From Mycoplana dimorpha (GTDB lineage: Bacteria > Pseudomonadota > Alphaproteobacteria > Rhizobiales > Rhizobiaceae), in NCBI RefSeq assembly GCF_003046475.1, contig NZ_PZZZ01000006.1, forward strand, positions 163,540 through 227,539: a DNA stretch of 64,000 nucleotides, in the 5' to 3' direction. A program made the translations under genes and the position numbers. Shown here piece after piece: positions 1 to 9,439 of this stretch. The notes under the pieces were generated by a model, which was not told the origin of the DNA, made no database searches, and worked only from the letters and a program-made list of their open reading frames with translations. Position 1 is the first letter of the stretch, and each line of letters opens with the position of its first letter.

Positions 1-2181
1 GGTGACCGGGTTCGGCAGGGCCACGGTCTGCCAGCCGGTGGCCGAGGTGTTGGTGAAGGTGGCGGTGGACAGCTTCGTGCCGGTGGCCGTCCACAGGTCG
101 ACGACGTTCTGGCCGCTGTCGCCGGGGCTGCGGTAGAACTTGATGGCCGTGATCTGGCCGGCCACGTTCGACTGGAACTTGACGCCGAGCTCGAGCTGCT
201 GGCGGTCGTTCAGCCCGGTCTGGGCCGGCGTGCTGGAGGCGCTGAACAGGCTGTAGGTCGTCGGCGTCGTCGGCGTCGTCGTCACCGCGATGTCGAAGGT
301 CTCGCTGGTCGCCAGCCCCCCGAGGTCGGTCGCCGTCACCCGGATGCTTGGCGTGCCGGCGTCGCCCGCCGCCGGCGTGCCGCTGAAGGTCCGCGTGGCG
401 GCGTTGAAGCTCAGCCAGCCCGGCAGCGCCGCGCCGCTGGCAAGTGTTGCGCTGTAGGTCAGCGCGTCGCCGCTGTCGACATCGGTGAAGGTGTTGGCCG
501 GCAGCACCAGCGAGAAGGCGGAGCCGACGACGGCGTTCTGGTTGGTGGTCTGGGTCGTCAGCACCGGCGCGTCGTTGGCGCCGTGGAGGGTGATCGTCAG
601 ATTGGCCGTCGCGGTGGCGCCGGCGCTGTCGCGCATGGTGTAGCTGAAGACGTCGCTCAGCGTGTTGGTCGACAGCCGCAGCGCCTGCACGGCGGCGTTG
701 GTCTCGTTGATCGTGTAGGTGTAGGCGCCCGCCGCATTCAGTACGAGGCTGCCATAGGTGCCGGCCAGCGCCGTGCCGAGCGTGCCGTTGGTGGTGCCGA
801 AGCGCACCGCGGTGACCGTCTTGGTGTCGCCGGGGTCGGGGTCGGTGTCGTTGGTCAGCACGTTCCCGGTGGCGGGCGACCCGCCCGAGCCGTTGGCGAT
901 GCCGCCCTTCTCGGTGGCGTCGCCCGCGTCGGCCACCGCCGTCGGCGCCGTGTTGCCCGGCGTCGACGTTGTCGGGTTGAACACCACGTCGGCCCAGTAA
1001 TTGGCGGCCTGGTAGGAAGCATTCGGGAATATGCCGGTCGTGGCCGATCCACCGTAGCGATAGACACCATTGCCGCCCGCGCCGGCATTGGACGGCGCCG
1101 TCAGCGGGCCATTGGTGACGGGGCTGCTGAAGTAGCCATCGGTCGCCACGTAATTGCCGGTGCTGTGATAGGAGGCGATGTAGGTGGTGTTAGCGGCGAT
1201 GTTGACCGGGTTCGGCAGGGCCACGGTCTGCCAGCCGGTGGCCGAGGTGTTGGTGAAGGTGGCGGTGGACAGCTTCGTGCCGGTGGCCGTCCACAGGTCG
1301 ACGACGTTCTGGCCGCTGTCGCCGGGGCTGCGGTAGAACTTGATGGCCGTGATCTGGCCGGCCACGTTCGACTGGAACTTGACGCCGAGCTCGAGCTGCT
1401 GGCGGTCGTTCAGCCCGGTCTGGGCCGGCGTGCTGGAGGCGCTGAACAGGCTGTAGGTCGTCGGCGTCGTCGGCGTCGTCGTCACCGCGATGTCGAAGGT
1501 CTCGCTGGTCGCCAGCCCCCCGAGGTCGGTCGCCGTCACCCGGATGCTTGGCGTGCCGGTGTCGCCCGCCGCCGGCGTGCCGCTGAAGGTCCGCGTGGCG
1601 GCGTTGAAGCTCAGCCAGCCCGGCAGCGCCGCGCCGCTGGCAAGTGTTGCGCTGTAGGTCAGCGCGTCGCCGCTGTCGACATCGGTGAAGGTGTTGGCCG
1701 GCAGCACCAGCGAGAAGGCGGAGCCGACGACGGCGTTCTGGTTGGTGGTCTGGGTCGTCAGCACCGGCGCGTCGTTGGCGCCGTGGAGGGTGATCGTCAG
1801 ATTGGCCGTCGCGGTGGCGCCGGCGCTGTCGCGCATGGTGTAGCTGAAGACGTCGCTCAGCGTGTTGGTCGACAGCCGCAGCGCCTGCACGGCGGCGTTG
1901 GTCTCGTTGATCGTGTAGGTGTAGGCGCCCGCCGCATTCAGTACGAGGCTGCCATAGGTGCCGGCCAGCGCCGTGCCGAGCGTGCCGTTGGTGGTGCCGA
2001 AGCGCACCGCGGTGACCGTCTTGGTGTCGCCGGGGTCGGGGTCGGTGTCGTTGGTCAGCACGTTCCCGGTGGCGGGCGACCCGCCCGAGCCGTTGGCGAT
2101 GCCGCCCTTCTCGGTGGCGTCGCCCGCGTCGGCCACCGCCGTCGGCGCCGTGTTGCCCGGCGTCGACGTTGTCGGGTTGAA
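1..2181. repeat. Near-perfect 1200-bp tandem repeat inside the giant gene
   Basis: Bases 3-981 and 1203-2181 are identical except at 360/1560 (C versus T), and the period is exactly 1200 bp (400 codons). Identity ends abruptly at 982/2182, where the more diverged first DUF4082 copy begins. Further copies may lie beyond position 1. One mismatch in 979 bp points to very recent duplication or ongoing gene conversion. Short-read assemblies tend to collapse such arrays, so the true copy number is uncertain. Confidence 0.95.
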
Positions 2182-5100
2182 GACCACGTCGACCCAGTAG
2201 TTGGATGCCTGATAGGTGTTGGTCGGAAACTGGCTGGAACTACCATAGGCATAGACGCCGTTGCCGCTGGCGGGCGCCGTCAATGGGCCGCTCGTCACAT
2301 TCGAGGTGAAGTAGTTGGTGGTCGAGGAATAGCGGCCGACATTGGTGTGGTAGGAGGCCGTATAGGTTTCGCCCGGCGTCAGGGTCACCGGACCGGAGAA
2401 ATACGCCGTCTGCCAGCCGCTGGCCGTCTCGTTCGTGAACGTCAGCGTCGCCAGCCGGGTGCCGGTGCTCGACCACAACGAACCGGTGTGCGTGCCGGTG
2501 TCCTGGCTTCCCTTGTAGAAGCGGATGCCGCTGACAGTGCCGGCCGCCGAGGTCTGGAACTTGACCCCGAGCTCGACCGCCGCCGAATCGTTGGTGTTGA
2601 CGGTCGCGGGCGTCGCCGTTCCCGGAAACAGCGAGACGTAGGTCGGCCCGCTGACGGTGACCGTGCGCCCTGCCGATGGCGTTTCCAGGTTGATGCTGTC
2701 GTCGACGGCCCGGGAGCGGATCGTATAGGTGCCGGCGACCTGCGGCGACCAGGTGTAGGCCCAGGTCGCGTCGCCGGTTGCTGGATGCCAGCTCGCACCG
2801 TTGTCGGTCGAGACCTCGACGCCGGCGATCACGCCGCCGCCCAAATCGGCGGCGGTGCCGGTGATGGTTATCGTGTCGCCGGAGTTGACCGTCGAAGGCA
2901 CCGAGATGGTGGAGGTCGGCGCGGTGCGGTCGGTCGACGCGGTCGCAGGGACGAGTCCGGATTGCAGCGTTCCCGGCTGGATTCCCATGTCGGCGAGCAG
3001 ATTGACCATCGCCTGCTGCACGCGCGGGTCGGACGGCGTGGCCTGCAGGTCGTGATTGTTGCTCAGTCCCCAGGACCAGTAGACCGTGCCGGCCCCGAAC
3101 ACCAGCGCGCCGCTGGGGGCCCGGTAGAGCGTCAGGTTGTGGGTCGCCACTCCGTTTCCGGTCGTGTTCCCGTAGTCGAGCAGGTAGCTGCTGACCGGAA
3201 CGGTCGTCGACGACAGCTTGACGAGGCCGGCGGGATCGAAGCCATTGTCGGGCGCCTCGTCCCATTCATAGCCGAGATAGTTCTTGGTCAGCGTCGCGGT
3301 CTGGCCGGGCTTAAGGTTGGCAACGCTTGTGTTCCGCCAGAAGCGCAGGTCGGCGTCTTCATAGGGAACCGTGATCGACTGCAGATTGTTGCCGACGTCG
3401 TCGACCATGAACAATTGCCCGGTCAGCGAGTTTTCCGGGTTGCCGCCGCCGATGGCCGGCGGACTGAGACGCGGATCGCGGAACGTCCCGGTCCATTCGT
3501 TGGAGGGATCGATGCTCGCACCCGGCGACCAGGTCTCTTTGTAGGAGATCATCGAACGGTAGGCCGTGGCATCGCTGCTGATGCTGTTGCCCCAGCGGGT
3601 GCGCCAGTAGACCTCGTTGCCGCTCCAGAACTGCAGGTTGACGCCGGCGTCGCGGGCCGCCTCGACATTGGCGCGCTGCTGGCCGGACCAGTATTCATCA
3701 TGGCCGACATCCAGATACATTTTGTGGTTGAGCAGCAGGTTGCCATAGCGGTCGGCATCGACGCCGGCCATGTACGAGACGTCGTAGCCGTTCTGTTCCA
3801 GCCAGTAGAGGCCGGCATACTCGGCGCCGAACAGATAGTCCTGCGGCCCGGCAAAGGTACCGACGCCGCCGCGCGTGGCGATCGGCCGGTTGTAGCTGAG
3901 GGCATAGGCGCGCCCGGCGCCCTGGCCGGTGGCCGGGCCGTTGCCGCCATAGAAGTTCGCCCCGCCCCAGCCGTTGTAGGCCTGCCAGGTCTGGTCGGAG
4001 GTCTGGAAGACGATGTCGCTGCGGCTGTCGTCGTCGCGGACGATGAACGGGATGTGGTTCTCGCCGAAAGTGCCGTCCTGCCGCACGAGCTTGGCGATGT
4101 AGACGCCGGATACGGCATCGGCGGGCACGTTCCAGGAGGCCGAGACGGCCCAGTTGCCGGCGTCGACCATGCCGGTCGCAGCATCGCGCAAGGGCGCCGG
4201 CTGGTTCTGCAGGCCGGTGTGTTGCAGCGTCGCGACCTTTCGCGCACCCGAGCCGCCGTAATAACCAAGCCGGTAGATGTCGATCCGGTAGTTGGCTGAG
4301 TTCGTATTGATCTTGAAGCTGATCGTCTTGCCGTTGTCGACGCTGATGTCGGTGGCGAAGCCTTCGATGTTCGAGCTGCCGGCGCCGCTGATCCCCCACT
4401 CGCTCTCCGGATTGCCCTGCTTCTGGTTTTCAAGCACGATCAGATTGGTGGCCGCGGCCGCAGCTGCCAGTCCCTGCGTCAGGGCTCGTTGCGTGCCCAC
4501 CGGCTGCGTCGTAACCGAGCCGGACAGGATGCCGACGCCCTTTGAGGTCGGGCTTCCCGTGCCGCTCTCGCCGCCGCCCGGCAGGGCCCCATGCCACACC
4601 GGCGACTGGCTCCAGTCCGCCGTGCCGGTCCAGCCGGTCAGGGGCGACACGTCCCGGTTCAGCATCGGGTCGCTGGTCGAGGCGCCGGTCGTTCCCCGGC
4701 TCGTCGGCACATAATCCGGTCCTTCGGTCAGCCGGGTTCCCGGCAGCTGGCCATCCGGCTGGAGCACGCCGTTGGCATCGGCCCACTCCAGGATGCGGCT
4801 CGGAGAGTTGAAGTAGCCGCATCCGCAAACCCCGAAGGGCATGCCGAACGCCAGGTGCGAGGCCGACCCGGCAACCGGCGCGGTCTCCGTCGCCGACGGC
4901 GTCGACTCGAGGATGACGACATTTCCGGACGGCGCGGTCTGGACGGACACCCTGGACCTGTCCTGCTCGGGGACGGCCGGGGCGGAGCCTTGCAGAAGGG
5001 CCGGCCCCAGCGGATCGCCGCCGGCCAGGCCGGTGCCCGCGTCCGTCGCGGCCGGGGTCGGCGGCGCGGTGGATGGTGCGGTCGTTGGTGCGGAATTCAA

Positions 5101-5508
5101 TCCTGCCGCGGCCGCATTCCATTTGAAGGGTGCGAACTGCTTCAGATCGCCGGCCAGTGAGGCCATGGCGGGACGATCCCCCTGCGCGATCATCCTTGAG
5201 GCGGCTGCGACAAGGTCGGCCAGCCAGGCCGAGGCGCGCTCTGCGTCATCCGGCAGTCCCGCCGCCTCGCAATGCGGATCGTCGCCCTGCCCGCCGCGCA
5301 CATCGGCTGCGGCATTGCCGCTCAGGGTTACGGCAGGGGTATCGGGCCTGTCCCGGTCGGTGACGTGCGCGGATACGGCGGACGGCCCCTGCTCCTCATG
5401 CCTGGCGGCGAACTTGCGCGGCGTTGCCTTCCGGCCGACGGCCAACCATCCGGGGAGAGCGTCCAGCAGTATTGTTCGGGGAGCCCAACGATGAGCATAG
5501 CGAAACAT
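1..5508 (-). CDS. Giant modular protein: N,N-dimethylformamidase-like domain, Ig-like domain, DUF4082/VCBS/cadherin-like repeats (3' end beyond window)
   Basis: An open frame of 1836 codons runs from ATG 5508 (GGGAGGG Shine-Dalgarno at 5517-5523) off the window edge, so the C-terminus is unseen. Residues 1-350 are low-complexity, Ala/Pro/Thr-rich, without a classical signal peptide. Residues about 355-835 match the N,N-dimethylformamidase large-subunit-like domain (LGYYGGSGARKV motif). About 862-948 is an Ig-like domain (VEVSTDNGASWHPATGD). About 954-1106 is a DUF4082 domain (ELGVKFQTSAAGTVSGIRFY). From 1108 on, a 400-residue unit repeats: VCBS-type (GNVLTNDTDPDPGD), cadherin/He_PIG-type (PGWLSFNAATRTFSGTPAAG), then DUF4082. 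One unit is complete and the second is cut at residue 1836. This architecture is known in large secreted rhizobial proteins; type I secretion and a surface role are inference, because the C-terminal signal lies outside. Any enzymatic activity of the amidase-like domain is unproven. Confidence 0.85.
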   Translation of the reverse strand, partial: MFRYAHRWAPRTILLDALPGWLAVGRKATPRKFAARHEEQGPSAVSAHVTDRDRPDTPAVTLSGNAAADVRGGQGDDPHCEAAGLPDDAERASAWLADLVAAASRMIAQGDRPAMASLAGDLKQFAPFKWNAAAAGLNSAPTTAPSTAPPTPAATDAGTGLAGGDPLGPALLQGSAPAVPEQDRSRVSVQTAPSGNVVILESTPSATETAPVAGSASHLAFGMPFGVCGCGYFNSPSRILEWADANGVLQPDGQLPGTRLTEGPDYVPTSRGTTGASTSDPMLNRDVSPLTGWTGTADWSQSPVWHGALPGGGESGTGSPTSKGVGILSGSVTTQPVGTQRALTQGLAAAAAATNLIVLENQKQGNPESEWGISGAGSSNIEGFATDISVDNGKTISFKINTNSANYRIDIYRLGYYGGSGARKVATLQHTGLQNQPAPLRDAATGMVDAGNWAVSASWNVPADAVSGVYIAKLVRQDGTFGENHIPFIVRDDDSRSDIVFQTSDQTWQAYNGWGGANFYGGNGPATGQGAGRAYALSYNRPIATRGGVGTFAGPQDYLFGAEYAGLYWLEQNGYDVSYMAGVDADRYGNLLLNHKMYLDVGHDEYWSGQQRANVEAARDAGVNLQFWSGNEVYWRTRWGNSISSDATAYRSMISYKETWSPGASIDPSNEWTGTFRDPRLSPPAIGGGNPENSLTGQLFMVDDVGNNLQSITVPYEDADLRFWRNTSVANLKPGQTATLTKNYLGYEWDEAPDNGFDPAGLVKLSSTTVPVSSYLLDYGNTTGNGVATHNLTLYRAPSGALVFGAGTVYWSWGLSNNHDLQATPSDPRVQQAMVNLLADMGIQPGTLQSGLVPATASTDRTAPTSTISVPSTVNSGDTITITGTAADLGGGVIAGVEVSTDNGASWHPATGDATWAYTWSPQVAGTYTIRSRAVDDSINLETPSAGRTVTVSGPTYVSLFPGTATPATVNTNDSAAVELGVKFQTSAAGTVSGIRFYKGSQDTGTHTGSLWSSTGTRLATLTFTNETASGWQTAYFSGPVTLTPGETYTASYHTNVGRYSSTTNYFTSNVTSGPLTAPASGNGVYAYGSSSQFPTNTYQASNYWVDVVFNPTTSTPGNTAPTAVADAGDATEKGGIANGSGGSPATGNVLTNDTDPDPGDTKTVTAVRFGTTNGTLGTALAGTYGSLVLNAAGAYTYTINETNAAVQALRLSTNTLSDVFSYTMRDSAGATATANLTITLHGANDAPVLTTQTTNQNAVVGSAFSLVLPANTFTDVDSGDALTYSATLASGAALPGWLSFNAATRTFSGTPAAGDTGTPSIRVTATDLGGLATSETFDIAVTTTPTTPTTYSLFSASSTPAQTGLNDRQQLELGVKFQSNVAGQITAIKFYRSPGDSGQNVVDLWTATGTKLSTATFTNTSATGWQTVALPNPVNIAANTTYIASYHSTGNYVATDGYFSSPVTNGPLTAPSNAGAGGNGVYRYGGSATTGIFPNASYQAANYWADVVFNPTTSTPGNTAPTAVADAGDATEKGGIANGSGGSPATGNVLTNDTDPDPGDTKTVTAVRFGTTNGTLGTALAGTYGSLVLNAAGAYTYTINETNAAVQALRLSTNTLSDVFSYTMRDSAGATATANLTITLHGANDAPVLTTQTTNQNAVVGSAFSLVLPANTFTDVDSGDALTYSATLASGAALPGWLSFNAATRTFSGTPAAGDAGTPSIRVTATDLGGLATSETFDIAVTTTPTTPTTYSLFSASSTPAQTGLNDRQQLELGVKFQSNVAGQITAIKFYRSPGDSGQNVVDLWTATGTKLSTATFTNTSATGWQTVALPNPVT

Positions 5509-5843
5509 GGGATCGCCCTCCCGCGAGAACTGGGGGGTTCAAAGGACACGAATATCCGGGTTGTGATGAAGAATAGCATAGTCGAAATGCCCGAAAATAT
5601 ACTCTAGCTATTTCGATTTAGGCCAGTCCACGGCCTCTATTCGGCGCATGCGGGCGGGTGGCAATTCCATGGAACGCAGGCACTATCGGCCACTTGCGGC
5701 ACGGGGGGCGGGCTGGAACAAGAGATGATCGAGGGGTGTCATTTGTCGCTAAGGGGCGGCTAAGGACTGTAAAGCGCACCTAGCATGCATCGACGAACGG
5801 CGAGGCGTGCGTGTAGCGGCGCGGCCGGCGAGATCTGGCCGGC
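5509..5843. other. Intergenic region upstream of the giant gene and downstream of oxyR
   Basis: No gene is supported here. The part nearest the giant gene (5540-5640) is AT-richer than its surroundings and presumably carries its promoter, but no convincing -35/-10 pair was found. A GCCGGC/GCCGGC stem (5824-5829 with 5838-5843) lies directly behind the oxyR stop codon without a T-tract. Confidence 0.5.
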
Positions 5844-6767
5844 TCAGGCGTGCCGCTGTGTTGCGGTCTGCTGTTCCGCCAGCAGCGCCTGGGAAACGGT
5901 GCGCAGCACCTGCGCGACCTCCTTCAGGAACTCGCCCATAGCCGCGCTCCGGCGCCAGCAAAGCGCGATCCGGCGGGTCGGCGCGGCACCTTCGAAGCGC
6001 AGCAGCCGGAGCGGCGCCGGGGCCGAAGACAGGGTGGCGAGTTCCGGCAGCAGCGTGATGCCGACTTCGGCACCGACCATCTGGCGCAGCGTCTCCAGGC
6101 TCGTCGCCCGGAACGACGCGCGCTCGGCCGCCCCGGACAGCCGGCAGACGTCGAGCGCCTGCTCGCGCAGGCAGTGGCCTTCCTCGAGCAGCATCAGCTC
6201 GTGGCCGGCAAGATCGTCGAGCCGGACCGCCGGGCGCGCCGCCAGCGCGTGGCCGGCCGGCACCGCGAGCAGGAAGCGCTCCTCGAACAGGAACTCCGCC
6301 TGCAAGCGACTGTCGTCAACGGGCAGCGCCAGCAGGGCGGCGTCGAGCCTGCCGTCGCGGAGGCGCGAAAGCAGCGTCTCGCTCTTCTCCTCGGCCAGCA
6401 GCATCTCCAGCCGCGGATAGCGCTGGCGGATGTGCGGCACGACGTGCGGCAGCAGGTAGGGTCCGAGCGTCGGGAAGATGCCGAGCCGCAGCGAACCGGT
6501 CTCGGGATCGCGGCTGCGCAGCGCGGCGCGGCGCATCTCCTCCACCTCGCCCATAATGCGGCGCGCTCGCGCCACCGTGTCGCGCCCGAACGGCGTCAGC
6601 ATCAGCGAACGCGGCGTGCGTTCGAGGAGCGGCGCGCCCAGTTCGTCCTCGAGCTTCCTGATCTGCATGGAGAGCGTCGGCTGGCTGACGTTGCAGACCT
6701 CGGCGGCGCGGCCGAAGTGGCGGAGGTCCGCCAAAGCGATCAGATATTCCAGTTCGCGCAGGTTCAT
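5844..6767 (-). CDS. oxyR: Hydrogen-peroxide-sensing LysR-family regulator OxyR
   Basis: This 307-residue LysR-type protein has an N-terminal winged HTH (residues 1-60) and a C-terminal sensor domain. The redox cysteines fall at 199 (EEGHCLRE) and 208 (LDVCRL), the same numbers as in E. coli OxyR, and the conserved FRATSLETLRQMV segment follows. OxyR forms an intramolecular disulfide on peroxide exposure and activates defence genes. It lies downstream of ahpC-ahpF on the same strand, not divergent as is common. The 109-bp gap holds a strong hairpin (6833-6856), so separate transcription is likely. The OxyR-type operator at 9298-9334 is its probable target. Confidence 0.93.
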   Translation of the reverse strand: MNLRELEYLIALADLRHFGRAAEVCNVSQPTLSMQIRKLEDELGAPLLERTPRSLMLTPFGRDTVARARRIMGEVEEMRRAALRSRDPETGSLRLGIFPTLGPYLLPHVVPHIRQRYPRLEMLLAEEKSETLLSRLRDGRLDAALLALPVDDSRLQAEFLFEERFLLAVPAGHALAARPAVRLDDLAGHELMLLEEGHCLREQALDVCRLSGAAERASFRATSLETLRQMVGAEVGITLLPELATLSSAPAPLRLLRFEGAAPTRRIALCWRRSAAMGEFLKEVAQVLRTVSQALLAEQQTATQRHA

Positions 6768-6832
6768 CGGTCGGTCCGGACGCAGGTCCCGGCAACCGCT
6801 GCGGTTTCCGGGACTGCTGTCGAAATTCGAAG

Positions 6833-6856
6833 GCGCCGCAGGTGGACCTGCGGCGC
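6833..6856 (-). terminator. Strong palindrome between ahpF and oxyR
   Basis: Perfect 11-bp arms (GCGCCGCAGGT / ACCTGCGGCGC) are separated by 2 bp, 20 bp downstream of the ahpF stop. The sequence after it on the minus strand is only moderately T-rich (CTTCGAATTTCG), so it may be an imperfect terminator or an RNA-stabilising stem. Confidence 0.55.
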
Positions 6857-6876
6857 AGCGGGTGGACTGAATTGTT

Positions 6877-8457
6877 TCAGGCGGCCTTGGCGTTGTCGCT
6901 GTCGGGCGCGGAGGTGCGCATCAGGTGGTCGAAGGCGGCGAGCGAGGCCTTGGCCCCCTCCCCTGCCGCGATCACGATCTGCTTGTAGGGCACGGTCGTG
7001 CAGTCGCCGGCGGCAAAGACGCCCGGAACCGAGGTCTGGCCGTGCGCGTCGACGACGATCTCGCCACGCGGCGACAGCTCGAGCGTGCCCTTCAGCCATT
7101 CCGTGTTCGGCAGCAGCCCGATTTGCACGAAGATGCCCTCCAGCGACAGCGTGTGACGCTGGCCGGCGATGCGGTTCTCATAGGTCAGGCCGGTGACCTT
7201 CTGGCCATCGCCGAGCACTTCGGTGGTCTTGGCATTGAGCAGCACGTCGACGTTCGGCAGGCTGCGCAGCTTGCGCTGCAGCACGTCGTCGGCGCGCAGC
7301 TTGCTGTCGAACTCGATCAGCGTGACGTGGGCGACGATGTTGGCCAGATCGATCGCCGCCTCGACGCCGGAATTGCCGCCTCCGATGACGGCGACGCGCT
7401 TACCCTTGAACAGCGGCCCGTCACAGTGCGGGCAATAGGCGACGCCCTTGTTGCGGTACTGGTCCTCGCCGGGAACGCCCATCTGCCGCCAGCGCGCGCC
7501 GGTGGAGAGGATCACGGTCCTGGAGCGCAGCGTCGCGCCGTTTGCCAGCTCGATTGCAATCAGGTCCTTGCCCGGCACCAGCTTCTCGGCCCGCTGCAGG
7601 TTCATCACGTCGACGTCGTAGTCCTTGACATGCGCCTCGAGCGCGGCAGCGAACTGCGGGCCCTCGGTGTGGCGGACGGAGATGAAGTTCTCGATCGCCA
7701 TGGTGTCGAGCACCTGGCCGCCGAAGCGCTCGGCGGCAATGCCGGTGCGGATGCCCTTGCGCGCCGCATAGACCGCGGCGGCAGCACCTGCCGGTCCGCC
7801 GCCAACGACGAGGACGTCATAGGGCTCGCGCTCGTTCAGCTTTTCGGCAACACGTGCCGCCGAGCCGGTGTCGAGCCTGGCGACGATCTCCTCGATCTCC
7901 ATGCGCCCCTGCGCGAACAGTTCGCCGTTCAGGTAGACCGACGGTACCGACATCACCTGGCGGCTTTCCACCTCGGCCGGGAAGACGCCGCCGTCGATCG
8001 CCACATGCTTGATGCGCGGGTTGAGCACGGCCATCAGGTTCAGCGCCTGCACCACGTCGGGGCAGTTCTGGCAGGACAGCGAGAAATAGGTCTCGAAGCT
8101 CAGCTCGCCCTCGAGCGCCCGCACCTGGTCGATGATCGCCTGCTCGGTGCGCGGCGGATGGCCGCCGACCTGCAGCAGCGCCAGCACCAGCGAGGTGAAC
8201 TCGTGGCCCATCGGAATGCCGGCAAAGCGCAGGTGAGTGTCCTGGCCGGGGCTGTTGAGCGCAAAGGACGGCGCCCGCTCGCCATCGTCGCGGCGCTCGG
8301 TGACCGAAACGAAATCGCAGAGCCCCACCAGCTCGTTCAGCAGCGCCATCATCTCCTGCGACTTCGGGCTGTCGTCGACCGAAGCGGTGATTTCCACCGG
8401 GCGGACGACCTTTTCGAGATAGGCTTTCAGCTGGGACTTCAGGTTTTCGTCGAGCAT
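6877..8457 (-). CDS. ahpF: Alkyl hydroperoxide reductase subunit F (NADH:peroxiredoxin reductase)
   Basis: The 526-residue flavoprotein passes electrons from NADH to AhpC. The N-terminal double-thioredoxin-fold domain holds the CxxC pair at residues 129 and 132 (SCQNC). The thioredoxin-reductase-like part shows the FAD motif [12 protein letters not shown], the redox motif CPHCDGP near residue 350 and the NAD motif [12 protein letters not shown]. The start at 8457 was chosen because [10 protein letters not shown] is the usual AhpF N-terminus and CGGAG precedes it; a frame extension further upstream has no family similarity. It lies 197 bp downstream of ahpC on the same strand, with a small hairpin (8573-8589) in the gap. 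Confidence 0.95.
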   Translation of the reverse strand: MLDENLKSQLKAYLEKVVRPVEITASVDDSPKSQEMMALLNELVGLCDFVSVTERRDDGERAPSFALNSPGQDTHLRFAGIPMGHEFTSLVLALLQVGGHPPRTEQAIIDQVRALEGELSFETYFSLSCQNCPDVVQALNLMAVLNPRIKHVAIDGGVFPAEVESRQVMSVPSVYLNGELFAQGRMEIEEIVARLDTGSAARVAEKLNEREPYDVLVVGGGPAGAAAAVYAARKGIRTGIAAERFGGQVLDTMAIENFISVRHTEGPQFAAALEAHVKDYDVDVMNLQRAEKLVPGKDLIAIELANGATLRSRTVILSTGARWRQMGVPGEDQYRNKGVAYCPHCDGPLFKGKRVAVIGGGNSGVEAAIDLANIVAHVTLIEFDSKLRADDVLQRKLRSLPNVDVLLNAKTTEVLGDGQKVTGLTYENRIAGQRHTLSLEGIFVQIGLLPNTEWLKGTLELSPRGEIVVDAHGQTSVPGVFAAGDCTTVPYKQIVIAAGEGAKASLAAFDHLMRTSAPDSDNAKAA

Positions 8458-8654
8458 GGGGCACTCCGGATTACACTTGAAATTTCGCGGGCCACGGTTT
8501 TGGGAGGATGCGTGGCAGGGGTGCCGCCCCGTTGGAACGGGACGGCGTCTTGCATGCCTTTCGGAAATGGGACCGGTCTTACGGACCGGGACACGCGAGA
8601 ACAAGGAAGCGCGGCAACGGACCCGACAGTCCGCGCTGCGCCTCGGTTCAGGCG

Positions 8655-9218
8655 TCAGATCTTGCCGACGAGCTGCAGCGAGGGGGCGAGCGTCTTGGCG
8701 CCCTCTTCCCACTTGGCCGGGCAGACTTCGTTCGGATGGGCGCGGACATACTGGGCGGCCTTGACCTTGCGCAGCAGGTCGGCGGCATTGCGGCCGATGC
8801 CCTCGGCGGTGATTTCCATCGCCTGGATGATGCCGTCCGGATCGACGATGAAGGTGCCGCGGTCGGCAAGACCCTCGCCTTCGCGCATGACCTCGAAGTT
8901 GCGGGTGATCGTGCCGGTCGGGTCGCCGATCATCGCGTACTCAATCTTGCCGATCGTCTCCGAAGCGTCATGCCAGCCCTTGTGGCTGAAGTGCGTGTCG
9001 GTGGAGACCGAAAACACCTCGACGCCGAGGCGCTGCAGCTCGGCATAGTGATCGGCCAGGTCGCCGAGCTCGGTCGGGCAGACGAAGGTGAAGTCGGCCG
9101 GATAGAAGAAGAAGATCGCCCACTTGCCCTTGATGTCGGCTTCGGTCACTTCGATGAACTTGCCCTGCTTGAAGGCCTGCGCCTTGAACGGCTTGATGGG
9201 GGTATTGATAAGGGACAT
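8655..9218 (-). CDS. ahpC: Alkyl hydroperoxide reductase subunit C (2-Cys peroxiredoxin)
   Basis: The 187-residue typical 2-Cys peroxiredoxin reduces H2O2, organic peroxides and peroxynitrite. The peroxidatic Cys47 (FTFVCPTE) and resolving Cys166 (NEVCPAKW) are both present. It starts at ATG 9218 with AGGAG upstream; the frame is open further upstream, but the extension is not peroxiredoxin-like. It is the first gene of ahpC-ahpF and is preceded by an OxyR-type operator 80-117 bp from the start codon, so peroxide induction through the adjacent oxyR is expected. Confidence 0.97.
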   Translation of the reverse strand: MSLINTPIKPFKAQAFKQGKFIEVTEADIKGKWAIFFFYPADFTFVCPTELGDLADHYAELQRLGVEVFSVSTDTHFSHKGWHDASETIGKIEYAMIGDPTGTITRNFEVMREGEGLADRGTFIVDPDGIIQAMEITAEGIGRNAADLLRKVKAAQYVRAHPNEVCPAKWEEGAKTLAPSLQLVGKI

Positions 9219-9297
9219 GGGTACTCCTGTAGAAAATTGCTGCGAAGCGAAGATCGCTTTCGCGCCGCAACATAGACAGGCAGCATCCATAAAGGAA

Positions 9298-9334
9298 ATA
9301 GATAGTTCCTGAAAGTTTGATAGCTGCGGTCTAT
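9298..9334. promoter_or_regulatory. OxyR operator upstream of ahpC
   Basis: Four tetranucleotides occur at exact OxyR spacing: ATAG (9298-9301), N7, CTGA (9309-9312), N7, ATAG (9320-9323), N7, CTAT (9331-9334). This is 14 of 16 matches to the ATAG-N7-CTAT-N7-ATAG-N7-CTAT consensus. It lies just upstream of ahpC, where oxidised OxyR could contact RNA polymerase. Confidence 0.8.
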
Positions 9335-9439
9335 CGCCGCGCCGCAGCAAAGTCGCCCGTGCTCGCCCCCTTGACGCGTAGCGCAAGAGCCGGCCGGGAC
9401 CGACCCCGTCTTCCCGTGCACCCCTCTCCGTCCCACTCC

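Noticed and set aside
1-2181. The 1200-bp repeat as an assembly artefact or CRISPR-like array
   Set aside because: The repeat stays in one reading frame, encodes known domains and carries a few differences between copies, so it is treated as a true gene-internal repeat; CRISPR spacing is absent.
583-4299. Very long plus-strand open frame rich in Arg/Gly/Val (1238 codons)
   Set aside because: It is antisense to the giant minus-strand gene, has low-complexity composition unlike any protein, and is kept open only by GC-rich codon bias and the 1200-bp repeat.
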